NCBI GenBank assembly: GCA_023437305.1
Contig: JAEZGN010000022.1
Coordinates: forward strand, 1-64,000
DNA length: 64,000 nt
Source: Bacteroidota bacterium
GTDB taxonomy: Bacteria; Bacteroidota; Bacteroidia; Bacteroidales; Dysgonomonadaceae
Direction of reading: 5' to 3'
In this document: positions 1 to 9,296 of the stretch, one piece after another
Layout: the number at the start of each line of letters is the position of its first letter
How positions within the stretch are numbered: the stretch's first letter is position 1
Translations under genes and position numbers: made by a program
Notes under the pieces: generated by a model
Database searches by the model: none
Told to the model about the DNA's origin: nothing
Seen by the model: only the letters and a program-made list of their open reading frames with translations

Positions 1-494
1 ATATTACCAAGACTGTCTTTCACATACCAATCGGGATGTTCTGTAGTCCAGGCATTGTCGCAACCGGTATGATTTGCAACCCAGTCCAGAATCACTTTAA
101 AGCCCATCTCATGCGCTTTATCTACTAGCTTTTTGAAATCCTCTTTTGTTCCAAATTCAGGGTTGATATCTTTATAGTCTCTTACAGCATAGTAGCTTCC
201 GAGTGTACCTTTTCTATTCTTTTCCGAAATTGGATGTACAGGCATAAACCAAAGCACGTCTACACCCAGCTCTTTGAGTCGGGGAAGATGTTGTTCGAAA
301 GCGGCAAAGGTTCCCTCTTTGGTATATTGCCTTACATTAACTTCATATATTACGGCATTTCGAGTCCAATCCAAGTGTTTGACTGTACACTTCTCTTCTT
401 GTTGTGCCTCAGAGCTTTCTGTTTGAGGTTTTGGTTTACATGAATAGCCAACAAGAGCTAACAATGTGATTACAAATAATATTTTATTCTTCAT
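1..494 (-). CDS. GH13 alpha-amylase family lipoprotein, 3' part outside window
   Basis: This is the N-terminal ~164 codons of an alpha-amylase family protein whose C-terminus lies beyond the left edge. It begins MKNKILFVITLLALVGYSC, a lipoprotein signal peptide with the lipobox cysteine at residue 19, so the enzyme is expected to be membrane-anchored and exported. It continues into a GH13 barrel, with NAVIYEVNVRQYTKEGTF, then GVDVLWFMPVHPISEK, and the region I motif DWVANHTG. The catalytic Asp/Glu/Asp regions are not in the window, so activity cannot be confirmed. It is the last visible gene of the maltodextrin operon, 35 bp after the MFS transporter. The substrate is probably alpha-1,4-glucan or maltodextrin. 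Confidence 0.88.
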   Translation of the reverse strand, partial: MKNKILFVITLLALVGYSCKPKPQTESSEAQQEEKCTVKHLDWTRNAVIYEVNVRQYTKEGTFAAFEQHLPRLKELGVDVLWFMPVHPISEKNRKGTLGSYYAVRDYKDINPEFGTKEDFKKLVDKAHEMGFKVILDWVANHTGCDNAWTTEHPDWYVKDSLGN

Positions 495-529
495 AAATAT
501 TTATACTTTCAGATAATGATATTTTCCAA

Positions 530-1867
530 TTATTTCACAGATTCGGGCGTGAGTTTATTATGTGAGTCCTCAACAAAAAATACAGATATAGCACCCAATA
601 GCATAGCTATACCTGCAACTACCAACATCATTATAGAGCTCCCGCCCACTACATGTTTCAATATAAGTCCGCCTGTAAGCCCTGCAACGATCTGAGGGAT
701 GGTAATAGTTGCATTAAAGATTCCCATGTATAATCCCATTTTACTAGCAGGTAACACCGCTGATAGTATAGCATAAGGCATAGCCAGAATACTAGCCCAA
801 GCAATACCGACACCTATCATGGAAACAAGCAGCAAGTATTTGTCTTCAAATACATACATAGACATCAGCCCTAAAGCTCCAAGCAGTAATGAAAAAGAAT
901 ATACTTTTTTACGACCGAGCTTATCCGCAATTTTAGCCATGAAAATAGCAAAGATAGCTGCAAAGATACCATATACACCACTCAATACGCCATTCCAGTT
1001 TCCGGCTTCGTTATATGCTGCTGATAGAGGGTCTGTTGTATGCCATACATTCTCAGCAATTCCGCCGATTGCATATACCCACATAATGAAGAGCGCAAAC
1101 CATGAGAAAAACTGTACTATAGCCAGTTGTAACATCGTTTTTGGTGTGGCCTTGAGTACATCTATAAAAGATTTCTTTTGTTTTTCTTCTTCTGTTATAT
1201 TATTATATTCTTCATACTCTTTTGGGGCATATTCTTTGACACGAATACTTGTCCATAGCACAGTCAATAAAAGTGCCGAACCTCCTATATAAAAAGACCA
1301 GATAACAGACGGCGCAACCTTTTCTCCCGTCCCGGGAATATTCTGAATGCCTATCCAAGTGAGTATAAATGGTAGGAATGATCCGACTACAGCTCCAACA
1401 TTTGTAAGGAAACTTTGAGTTGAATACCCCAAATTTCGTTGTTTGTCGTTCACCATATCGCCAACCAGAGAACGGAATGGCTGCATAGAAACATTAAAGG
1501 CGCAATCCATGAATAATAGCATGAATGCACCAAAAAAGACAGGTGGCATAATAGCTGCTACAAACTCCGAGTTTGGCATAAAGAACATGGCAATGGCAGA
1601 AACTATAGCTCCTCCCAAAATAAACGGAATACGACGTCCTAAGCGTGTCCATGTACGATCGCTCGACATACCTATGATTGGTTGCACAATGAGCCCGGCA
1701 ATAGGGGCTGCCAGCCAGAATAAAGGAAGATGATGCGGGTCAGCACCTAAAGCTGATAAGATGCGACTTGTTTGAGAACTTTGTAAAGAATATCCGATTT
1801 GTATTCCTAAGAATCCGAAACTTAGGTTCCAGATTTGCCAAAATGTTAGACTTGGTTTTTGTTTCAT
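530..1867 (-). CDS. MFS sugar transporter, SLC45/maltose-type
   Basis: A 445-residue polytopic protein of the major facilitator superfamily, about 12 hydrophobic segments long. The N-terminus LSFGFLGIQIGYSLQSSQTS and the loop GMSSDRTWTRLGRRIPFILG (D-R-xx-xRlGRR motif) are typical of the sucrose/maltose-proton symporter (SLC45-like) group. A second GRKK loop (KIADKLGRKKVYS) follows in the C-terminal half. It should carry maltose or short maltodextrins across the inner membrane. The context supports this: it is co-oriented with GH77, GH13 and LacI genes with gaps of about 35 bp. The substrate is inferred from context, not from sequence. Confidence 0.85.
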   Translation of the reverse strand: MKQKPSLTFWQIWNLSFGFLGIQIGYSLQSSQTSRILSALGADPHHLPLFWLAAPIAGLIVQPIIGMSSDRTWTRLGRRIPFILGGAIVSAIAMFFMPNSEFVAAIMPPVFFGAFMLLFMDCAFNVSMQPFRSLVGDMVNDKQRNLGYSTQSFLTNVGAVVGSFLPFILTWIGIQNIPGTGEKVAPSVIWSFYIGGSALLLTVLWTSIRVKEYAPKEYEEYNNITEEEKQKKSFIDVLKATPKTMLQLAIVQFFSWFALFIMWVYAIGGIAENVWHTTDPLSAAYNEAGNWNGVLSGVYGIFAAIFAIFMAKIADKLGRKKVYSFSLLLGALGLMSMYVFEDKYLLLVSMIGVGIAWASILAMPYAILSAVLPASKMGLYMGIFNATITIPQIVAGLTGGLILKHVVGGSSIMMLVVAGIAMLLGAISVFFVEDSHNKLTPESVK

Positions 1868-1901
1868 GGTTTGTCCGATTATCTAAATAAACCTATTGGT
1901 A

Positions 1902-2927
1902 TTAGCCATCAGACAAATCACGTGTTGTCTGCCTGACAATTAATGAAGTTTTTATTATTTTGTTTTTCCTTGAGGTATTCTCAGGGTTTTCTATTTTCTC
2001 TAAAATTAGTTTCATCGCTTCCATCCCGACCTCTATAGGATGCTGATCCATAGTTGTCAACATCGGGTCGGTATCTTGAGATATGTTAGAGTTCGAGAAT
2101 CCACAAATAGAAATTTCTTCAGGAACCTTAAATCCCAACTTTTTGCAGGCAAGCAATATTCCCGAAGCCGTATAGTCATTCATCGCCATAAAAGCATCAG
2201 GGTGATTGGGCTCTTGCAATATTTCCATTGCTTTCTCATATCCCAGCTGTTTTGTGTCTGCGGTACGTATCAGTTGTTCCTCTACAGGTATATGATGCTT
2301 TCGAAGAGCATCCAAATAACCATTTTTTCTGTTTTTCGAAATCTCAAGATGCGAAGGAGCCGAAAAGAAGGCTATACGCTTACAGCCTGTTTTTATCATA
2401 TAATCTACAGCAGTAAGTGTTCCGTTGTAGTCGTCCACCACCACTTTGTCCGAATCGATTCCGGTACATATCCTATCGAAGAAGATGACAGGAATATCAT
2501 TGTCTATCAGTTCTTGAAAATGATCGTATTTTGTTGTTGTCTTCGACTGAGAGATTAAAATCCCACATACTCGTGCCTTTATTAGTGTTTGCACATTCCT
2601 GGCTTCTTTTTTATAGTCTTCAAGCGATTGGCAAACAATTACATGGTAATCTTTTTCTTCAGCAACTGTTTCCATTCCCGAAAGGACTCCCGAAAAAAAG
2701 TGATTAGCAAGTTCAGGTACAATAACTCCAATAATATTGTTGTGTTGAGTTCTGAGACTTAAAGCCAACGCATTTGGCTTATACTTATGTTTTTTTGCAT
2801 AATCCTGTACTATTCTCCGTGTTTCAGGGCTAATGTCCGGATTATCTTTCAACGCCCTCGATACTGTCGAGGGCGATATATTGAGATCCTTTGCAATATC
2901 TTTAATAGTAAGAGGCCCTTTTTTCAT
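1902..2927 (-). CDS. LacI-family transcriptional regulator of the maltodextrin operon
   Basis: A 341-residue LacI/GalR-type regulator. Residues ~6-55 form the helix-turn-helix and hinge helix (TIKDIAKDLNISPSTVSRAL, then a typical YKPNALALSLRT hinge). The rest is a periplasmic-binding-protein-like effector domain. It sits inside the operon between the SusA-like amylase and the MFS transporter, so it probably autoregulates with the whole unit. The palindrome TGCAAACGATTGCA at 7620-7633 is a plausible operator. Its ATG lies only 5 nt after a long intercistronic hairpin (2932-2974). The effector is probably maltose, a maltodextrin or a derivative (inference). Confidence 0.9.
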   Translation of the reverse strand: MKKGPLTIKDIAKDLNISPSTVSRALKDNPDISPETRRIVQDYAKKHKYKPNALALSLRTQHNNIIGVIVPELANHFFSGVLSGMETVAEEKDYHVIVCQSLEDYKKEARNVQTLIKARVCGILISQSKTTTKYDHFQELIDNDIPVIFFDRICTGIDSDKVVVDDYNGTLTAVDYMIKTGCKRIAFFSAPSHLEISKNRKNGYLDALRKHHIPVEEQLIRTADTKQLGYEKAMEILQEPNHPDAFMAMNDYTASGILLACKKLGFKVPEEISICGFSNSNISQDTDPMLTTMDQHPIEVGMEAMKLILEKIENPENTSRKNKIIKTSLIVRQTTRDLSDG

Positions 2928-2931
2928 GCAC

Positions 2932-2974
2932 TAGAATTTTGATGATACTTTCTATAAAAGTAATCAAAATTCTA
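2932..2974 (-). promoter_or_regulatory. Intercistronic hairpin between susA-like gene and lacI
   Basis: Perfect 12-bp inverted repeat TAGAATTTTGAT/ATCAAAATTCTA with a further ACTTT/AAAGT inner stem. It overlaps the stop codon of the amylase and ends 5 nt before the ATG of the regulator. There is no U-tract, so it is not a standard terminator. It could lower regulator translation or stabilise the upstream mRNA. Confidence 0.6.
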
Positions 2975-4808
2975 ATATAAAGACACTTCTTGGCTTAATT
3001 GTTAACGTCTCACCATCCAAGTTTATAAGATTTTCACTGATAATATCTTTGGCCTGACTTTTAGGAAATATTTCTTTATAATTAGCCAAATTAATTGTCT
3101 TTTCGCTATCCGAACCACTTAATATAACAACCACTGATTTTCCATTATACTTCCGCTCGTAAACGTAAACGCCGTTGGTTGGAGCAAAATGCTTCAGAGT
3201 CCCTTTTGCTATTATTTCATTTCCTTTGCGCCAGTTTAATATCTTCTTCATGTAATCGAAAGCCTCGTTCTGCAGAGCTGTTCTTTCATTCGCCTTAAAC
3301 AGATTCACCGGATCACCTTGCCATCCACCGGGGAAGTCGCGACGAAGATATCCATCACCTTCACTTTTGTCTGCCGCCATTAATATTTCTGTACCGTAAT
3401 ATATTTCAGGTATGCCGCGGGTGGTAAGCAGAAAAGCAATAGCTTGTTTGTATCTGTTAAGATTTGATGTTTGCTTTTCATTCTTGAAGAAGCGGGATGT
3501 ATCATGATTGTCAAGGAATATTAATAGGTCGCGGGTGTTTTCGTAAACGATATCCTGCCCTAAATATTCATATATACGCGCTAATCCCAAATCCCAAGTT
3601 GTTTCTTCGTCAAAAGCTTTCTCCATCACATACAATAAAGGGAAATCCATGACACTGCGAAGATTAGAATTTCTTGGTGCAGCCAGCTTACTGTCTTTTT
3701 GCCAGAAAGCAATAGCTACATTGTTGTGTAACCAAGTTTCGCCTACAATATTAAAGTCCGGATATTCTTCTGTAACCTCTTTGCACCAGCGAGACATCAT
3801 ATCATAATCGGCATAAGGATGAGTGTCCTGACGAATACCATCGATACCACTGTATTCTATCCACCAGATACTATTTTGAATTAGGTATTTTGCTACATGT
3901 TCGTTACGCTGGTTGAAGTCGGGCATAGATTCTACAAACCATCCGTCAATTGCCAGTTTTTTGTCTGCTGCTGAAGCATAGGGGTCATGTTGCGTAGTGG
4001 TCTTATAAGATGTTTGAACGTATTTGTCTGGATAATTAAACCAGTCTCTGGACGGCTTATCAGTGAATAGGTAATGTTCACTTCCACAGTGGTTGAATAT
4101 CATATCCATAACTACTTTCATACCCTTCGCATGGGTTTTATCTACAAGATCAACAAATTCTTGGTTCGAACCAAAACGACGGTCTACTTTGTAGTAGTCG
4201 GTAGAGGCATATCCATGATAAGAACCTTCAGGCATATCGTTTTCCAGTACCGGATTGAACCAAATAGCTGTTACGCCTAGGTCATGTATATAATCCAGAT
4301 TATCGGCTACACCTTTGAAGTCTCCACCATGGCGGGCATATTGTTGATTTCTATCTACTTTGGTTTCACGCATTCCCTGAATCACATCATTTGTAGGGTC
4401 TCCATTGGCAAATCGATCAGGCATGATGAGATATAATACATCACTGGAGTTAAATCCAACCCTTTCGGAAGAACCCGCTTTACGTTGTTTAATCTCATAA
4501 GGGATAACTTTCTTTTCTTTACCTTGTTGTAGGATAATATCAAACTTTTCAGGTTGGGCATTCGAAAGATCCAAATATAAAATAAGATAGTTGGAATTTT
4601 CAAGCTTTACAGTTTCTTTTATTCTGGCCGTTTTGGAAGTAATACTTACATCACATTTAGATATATTATTTCCGTGAATCAGCACTTGCAGTTCGGGGTT
4701 TTTCATTCCCGCCCACCAGAATGCAGGATCAACAGTCTTTATATCAATTGCTAGAATTGATTGACTTACAAAAACAAAAAGTAATAAAATTAAACAGTTT
4801 CTTTTCAT
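2964..4808 (-). CDS. susA: SusA-like neopullulanase / GH13 alpha-amylase
   Basis: A 614-residue periplasmic GH13 enzyme that hydrolyses maltodextrins, pullulan or cyclodextrins. A cleavable signal peptide spans ~1-20 (ending SQSILA). An N-terminal beta-sandwich of the cyclomaltodextrinase/neopullulanase type spans ~21-110, followed by the (beta/alpha)8 barrel. Catalytic residues are visible: nucleophile D328 in GIRQDTH, acid/base E357 in NIVGETWL and the transition-state stabiliser D436 in LDNHDTSRF. Length and architecture match Bacteroides SusA (about 617 residues). It lies 20 bp downstream of malQ and 36 bp upstream of the LacI gene. The exact substrate preference is inferred. Confidence 0.88.
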   Translation of the reverse strand: MKRNCLILLLFVFVSQSILAIDIKTVDPAFWWAGMKNPELQVLIHGNNISKCDVSITSKTARIKETVKLENSNYLILYLDLSNAQPEKFDIILQQGKEKKVIPYEIKQRKAGSSERVGFNSSDVLYLIMPDRFANGDPTNDVIQGMRETKVDRNQQYARHGGDFKGVADNLDYIHDLGVTAIWFNPVLENDMPEGSYHGYASTDYYKVDRRFGSNQEFVDLVDKTHAKGMKVVMDMIFNHCGSEHYLFTDKPSRDWFNYPDKYVQTSYKTTTQHDPYASAADKKLAIDGWFVESMPDFNQRNEHVAKYLIQNSIWWIEYSGIDGIRQDTHPYADYDMMSRWCKEVTEEYPDFNIVGETWLHNNVAIAFWQKDSKLAAPRNSNLRSVMDFPLLYVMEKAFDEETTWDLGLARIYEYLGQDIVYENTRDLLIFLDNHDTSRFFKNEKQTSNLNRYKQAIAFLLTTRGIPEIYYGTEILMAADKSEGDGYLRRDFPGGWQGDPVNLFKANERTALQNEAFDYMKKILNWRKGNEIIAKGTLKHFAPTNGVYVYERKYNGKSVVVILSGSDSEKTINLANYKEIFPKSQAKDIISENLINLDGETLTIKPRSVFILEF

Positions 4809-4828
4809 CGGTATATTTATATATAGGT

Positions 4829-7495
4829 TTATTCTCTTCCTGATGATTGTACCATCTCTTTCACATGTGTATTATATTCTTCGGCATCTAATAATTCCTC
4901 CAGACTGAGGTGCATGCGATATCTCCAATAATGTTGTGCTATCGCCGGAATATTTATACGTTCTTCTTCAGGGTTCTCTCTTTTCAGCTTATCATCTATC
5001 GAGAGCCAGTCTTGAAGTGGGAGTATAGCGAGCATTGAAGGAGAGTTTAAGTGATTGGTTACAATCTGCGAGCATAGCTCAGAATTACAGTCTTGCGGAG
5101 CTGCTCCGTTTTTCCATAATATTTGATTGTAATACTTCTGTGTTGTTTCTCTGTTTTCGTTCCACCATGCTCTTATCGGAGCCATGTCATGGGTAGATGT
5201 AGTGCAAACACTCATGTATGGTAAGTTGCCCAGATAGTTGAAAGACATATCTTTAACTTTAGGCATACGTTCTATCTCCAGACTTAGTATTTGCAATTCG
5301 TTCATTACAGAAGGGACTGATTCCGGAACCATTCCAAGGTCTTCTCCGCATACAAGCATGCGTGTAGAAGCTATAAGGCTAGGCAATTTGCTCATGGCTT
5401 GCTCTCTCCAGAATTGGGAGTGGCGACGATAGAAGAACTCGTCATAAAGCCTGTTGAACGCAAGTTTTGCATTGTTGTCCAGATCGGCATACGAATGGGT
5501 GTATTGTGCAGTAATACGTGGATGATATTTCCACGGTTCACGTTTATCTTTAATAAACAGGACTTCGTTGCATAGACTGTACAGGCCGTTTCGTATAACA
5601 TTGCTTTTATTATCGGTCTTATTTTCAAATAAGGCTTTAATCTTCACTTGAGTATTGCAAGAGTCTTTCAATTTGAAAGTTTGCCAAGCAATCGGAGTTA
5701 AATATCTATCAATAACATCTTGAGTATATTCTCCAAATACATCATTCAGAAAATGTTCGTGAATATAAGGACTGGTCATTCTATACTCATCGAACCACAT
5801 ACCCCACGATCGTATTTCTTCCACAGTCATCGGTATAGCAGGGCTAAAATACCCTAAGAGACCTTGTACTGATGATAGAGGTATTTCCCAAATACGGAAA
5901 AATCCTAATATATGGTCAATCCGATATGCGTCGAAATAATCGGCCATTTTGCGGAAACGTTTTACCCACCATTGGTAGCCGTCTTTTGCCATTTCATCCC
6001 AATTGTATGTAGGGAATCCCCAGTTTTGTCCGAAAAATGAGAAATCATCAGGTGGCGCACCTGTTTGTACATCCAGATTGAACAGGTGAGGTTCTACCCA
6101 TGCTTCAACACTGTTGCGGCTTATACCGATAGGTATATCACCTTTTAATACAACTTCATGTTGATGAGCATACTCTTTTACTTCCTTCAATTGTATATGT
6201 AGCAGATATTGAGTAAAGCAAAGCATCTCTACGCTTTCTTTTGCATCTTTATTTGATTTTATAAATGCAGTTAATTTCTTTTTATCAAAAGAGTTTTGGG
6301 TTTTCCATAAAGAGAAATTTGCCGTTTTGTACACGTCACGGAAGTATGAAAAACAAGCATAAGGGAACAGCCATTCTTCATTCTGTTTATAGAAAGTGAG
6401 ATAGTCTTTACTTTTGAGGGTTGACGTTCCAATCTCTTTAAATAAATCTTTTATATATGACGACTTAAGGGCTAAAACCTTATCATAGTCTATTTCTTTT
6501 AATGCATTTAGCTCTTTAGCTTCACTTTCGTATTTCTTATATAATTTCTCATCCTTAAGTGGATAGCTCTTTAAGCCTAAATAGATAGGGTGGAGGGCAT
6601 AAATTGATATCGCATTATATGGGTACGAATCGATCCATGTGTGCGTGATTGTAGTATCGTTGATCGGTAATATTTGTATGATTTTCTGCCCTGTAAGGGT
6701 AGACCAATCAATCATTTTTTTGAGATCGGAAAATTCACCTATCCCAAAGCTATCGTTTGACCGTAGCGAGAATACAGGGATAGATACTCCGGCAGCTTTC
6801 CAACTCATCCATTCGTGACGATAGTCAAGTGCCTCTACTCTTACTGTATCTTCCTTTTCGGTGATGGGAGAGAGCACTCTGTTTGAGCCCTTTTCCCAAT
6901 GAATTATCTTGTTTTCTGAATTATCGTATATAGCTAATTTATACTCTTGGGGAGTTTTTATTGAAGATGCATTGATTGCTACTTGCCATTCTCCAAAACT
7001 AGCGGGAGTAAGGTGTATGGCCTTTTCAATGTTCCATTCGCCCAAGGCTTTTGACGAACCGGAAAGAACCATCGTTTGATTTTTCTTTATATACGGGCAA
7101 TTTACCTTCAGTAGAATAGTTTTTTTGTAATACTTCAATTTTAAAGCATTATCATGGTGGAAAAAGCTTTCCGAGAATCCTGAAGTATAAAGATATCTCT
7201 GAGATGGAACTCCACGCCATGAATCCAATACATCGAAAGCCTTGCTTGCATCCAACAATAACGTATGAGGATCTCCCCACTCTTGTGCAGTAACTATTTC
7301 ATTTTCTTTTACGATATAGCGATATTCTATAGATGTATCATTTGTTTCGAAGTCAACAATCCATTCACTTGAAGAGATACATGTCATTTTCAGAGCCTTC
7401 TTCTCGTCCCAGTTGCCTAACTCGGGGCAAGATCCGCAGACATAGATGTTTTGTCCCCAGACAGTATGATAGTCGATATGTAACTTTATTTTCAT
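4829..7495 (-). CDS. malQ: 4-alpha-glucanotransferase (GH77) with two N-terminal CBM20 domains
   Basis: An 888-residue cytoplasmic amylomaltase that transfers glucosyl chains between maltodextrins, releasing glucose. Two CBM20-like starch-binding domains come first (~1-95, with GSCPELGNWD, and ~122-220, with GSSKALGEW). The GH77 barrel follows from ~235. The catalytic triad is visible as D527 in YRIDHILG, E718 in VCGEDLG and D770 in TSTHD. This long plant DPE2-like layout is the form usual in Bacteroidetes, in contrast to the shorter single-domain enterobacterial MalQ. There is no signal peptide. It is the first gene of the operon, with a LacI-type operator 125 bp upstream. Confidence 0.93.
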   Translation of the reverse strand: MKIKLHIDYHTVWGQNIYVCGSCPELGNWDEKKALKMTCISSSEWIVDFETNDTSIEYRYIVKENEIVTAQEWGDPHTLLLDASKAFDVLDSWRGVPSQRYLYTSGFSESFFHHDNALKLKYYKKTILLKVNCPYIKKNQTMVLSGSSKALGEWNIEKAIHLTPASFGEWQVAINASSIKTPQEYKLAIYDNSENKIIHWEKGSNRVLSPITEKEDTVRVEALDYRHEWMSWKAAGVSIPVFSLRSNDSFGIGEFSDLKKMIDWSTLTGQKIIQILPINDTTITHTWIDSYPYNAISIYALHPIYLGLKSYPLKDEKLYKKYESEAKELNALKEIDYDKVLALKSSYIKDLFKEIGTSTLKSKDYLTFYKQNEEWLFPYACFSYFRDVYKTANFSLWKTQNSFDKKKLTAFIKSNKDAKESVEMLCFTQYLLHIQLKEVKEYAHQHEVVLKGDIPIGISRNSVEAWVEPHLFNLDVQTGAPPDDFSFFGQNWGFPTYNWDEMAKDGYQWWVKRFRKMADYFDAYRIDHILGFFRIWEIPLSSVQGLLGYFSPAIPMTVEEIRSWGMWFDEYRMTSPYIHEHFLNDVFGEYTQDVIDRYLTPIAWQTFKLKDSCNTQVKIKALFENKTDNKSNVIRNGLYSLCNEVLFIKDKREPWKYHPRITAQYTHSYADLDNNAKLAFNRLYDEFFYRRHSQFWREQAMSKLPSLIASTRMLVCGEDLGMVPESVPSVMNELQILSLEIERMPKVKDMSFNYLGNLPYMSVCTTSTHDMAPIRAWWNENRETTQKYYNQILWKNGAAPQDCNSELCSQIVTNHLNSPSMLAILPLQDWLSIDDKLKRENPEEERINIPAIAQHYWRYRMHLSLEELLDAEEYNTHVKEMVQSSGRE

Positions 7496-7619
7496 GTTGC
7501 AGTTTTTATGGTTATAGATTAATGGTCTTTTTATGCAAAAGAGTATATCTGCTAAACAAAACTACATATTAAAGTATGATACTATGGCTTTAGAAGATTG
7601 TTTTTTTATGAAAATGATT

Positions 7620-7633
7620 TGCAAACGATTGCA
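7620..7633. promoter_or_regulatory. Predicted LacI-family operator upstream of malQ
   Basis: TGCAAACGATTGCA has matching TGCAA/TTGCA half-sites around a 4-bp centre, the usual shape of LacI/GalR operators. It lies between the terminator of the upstream operon and malQ. The LacI gene in the same operon is the obvious candidate ligand. I did not find a second clear copy in the operon. Confidence 0.6.
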
Positions 7634-7642
7634 TTAGAACAT

Positions 7643-7670
7643 AAAAAGCACAGAATCAGTTCTGTGCTTT
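7643..7670 (-). terminator. Rho-independent terminator of the polyferredoxin operon
   Basis: AAAGCACAGAA and its complement TTCTGTGCTTT flank a short loop. On the minus strand the stem is followed by a T-run. It lies 60 bp after the stop of the polyferredoxin gene and separates that operon from malQ. Confidence 0.8.
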
Positions 7671-7730
7671 CAATGCTTTTGTTGATTATTATTGAGGTTG
7701 AAAATGTTTTCCGATCTTTTCGAATTGGAA

Positions 7731-9275
7731 TCAGAAACCAAAGCCATCGATGACAACGTCTTCTTTCTTTTCTTCTTTGAAAGCTTTACGCTGTTTGTGC
7801 TCCTTATTACCTTCCACGTATATCGCTCTGTATGGACGAACCGGACAAATATATTCACAGCCACCGCAACCTACGCAGATGTCAGGGGTGATGAATGGGA
7901 TGGTTAAACCTTCGTGACCTTCGTACGGAATCATCGTTACGGCTTGAGTAGGGCAATGCTCTGCACAGGCTCCGCAATTTGTTCCTTCGGTATGAACTAC
8001 ACATATATCTTCGTGAAAAGTAACACGACCAATTTGAGTCATGTGTTTTTCTTCCATCGTAAGTGATTTTAGAGCATGGTTTGGACAAACATCAGAGCAA
8101 ACAGTACAATTGTAGTTGCAAAAACCTTTATCGTAGTTCATCATAGGTTGCATCATTCCTCCTAGTCCATATTCCATAAAGGCAGGTTTGATAACCTTTG
8201 ACGGGCATCGGCTGATGCAAAGATGACACGCCGTACAGTGCTCTAGTAAATGTTCTGCACTTATTGCACCCGGAGGACAAATCGCATTCTTGCGAATGTA
8301 CTTATCGTTACCGGTCAACTCGGCAGCTTTGTTTTGCGCATACGCAGCAGGAACTGCTATCGCTGTGGTGAGTCCGGCAAAAAGGAATTGTCTTTTATTT
8401 TTATCTGTTTTACTATTTGCTTCCCCTGTTGTCCCACGTTGTTTCTTGAAGGATGGAGAAAACGCAAGTGCATTCTTTGAGCAACTGCTTAAACAATTGA
8501 AACAGTCTACACAACGAGTATAGTCTACAGTGTGATTTTTGCTGTCGATACACGAAGCCTTACATTTTGTAGCACACGAACCACAGCTATTGCACAAGCT
8601 TTCGTCTATCCTGATTTTAAACAAGGAAAACTTGCTTAAGAATCCCAATACTGTGCCTACCGGACAGATGGTGTTGCAATATGTTCTTCCATATCTCCAT
8701 GCAAAAAAGCCGATAGCAAAGAATGTAATCAACGCCACAACGAAAGAAAATAAGCTGAGCATGACTATTTCTACTTTATAGAAAGTATAATTACCAAAGC
8801 TTGTAAAAATAGATTCTAAAACATTGTTACCTCCTATATATACAGGACGGAATGCATTAGTTATAATTCTTCCCCATGCACTATAAGGATCAATTAGTCC
8901 TAATAGGATCGGGAATCCCGCAATGAAGGCAATAACCGTTGCAGCGAGAACAGTCCAGCGAAGAATGTTTTTTGCTTTACTGTAATTGTAGCGTTTCTTT
9001 TTCTTTGAGAATAAGCGTCGTTTAGAAAACCAGCTTACAATGTCCTGATAAATTCCCATTGGGCATATAGACGAGCAGTAGATACGTCCGAAAAGTAAGG
9101 TTAGGATAGCCAAAAAAACAAGGATAATAAGACTACCTCCCAGTATTGCGGGAACTAGTTGTATCTGGGCTAACCAATGAAAACTTTCGGGGAGTAAAGC
9201 CGCAAAGTCTAGAAAATAGAATGTTATGAGAGTGAATATCACAATAGATATCCCTACTCGCAAGTACTTGAGCAT
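7731..9275 (-). CDS. NapH/NapG-like membrane polyferredoxin fusion
   Basis: A 514-residue iron-sulfur membrane protein. The first ~205 residues hold about four membrane helices with two CxxxCP motifs (YCSSICP at ~67-72, YCNTICP at ~199-205), as in NapH/NosR-type quinol-linked proteins. A first pair of 4Fe-4S motifs follows (CNSCGSCATKC and CVDCFNCLSSC at ~228-265). At 294-313 an internal KRQFLFAG plus hydrophobic stretch resembles a Tat signal. More cluster motifs come after it (CTACHLCISRCP, CNYNCTVCSDVCP, CGACAEHCP, CVGCGGCEYICP). The layout looks like NapH fused to NapG. It probably passes electrons from the membrane pool to an exported partner, perhaps the DUF362 protein just upstream (inference). 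Confidence 0.8.
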   Translation of the reverse strand: MLKYLRVGISIVIFTLITFYFLDFAALLPESFHWLAQIQLVPAILGGSLIILVFLAILTLLFGRIYCSSICPMGIYQDIVSWFSKRRLFSKKKKRYNYSKAKNILRWTVLAATVIAFIAGFPILLGLIDPYSAWGRIITNAFRPVYIGGNNVLESIFTSFGNYTFYKVEIVMLSLFSFVVALITFFAIGFFAWRYGRTYCNTICPVGTVLGFLSKFSLFKIRIDESLCNSCGSCATKCKASCIDSKNHTVDYTRCVDCFNCLSSCSKNALAFSPSFKKQRGTTGEANSKTDKNKRQFLFAGLTTAIAVPAAYAQNKAAELTGNDKYIRKNAICPPGAISAEHLLEHCTACHLCISRCPSKVIKPAFMEYGLGGMMQPMMNYDKGFCNYNCTVCSDVCPNHALKSLTMEEKHMTQIGRVTFHEDICVVHTEGTNCGACAEHCPTQAVTMIPYEGHEGLTIPFITPDICVGCGGCEYICPVRPYRAIYVEGNKEHKQRKAFKEEKKEDVVIDGFGF

Positions 9276-9296
9276 TTGATGATAGTTATAGTTTTA

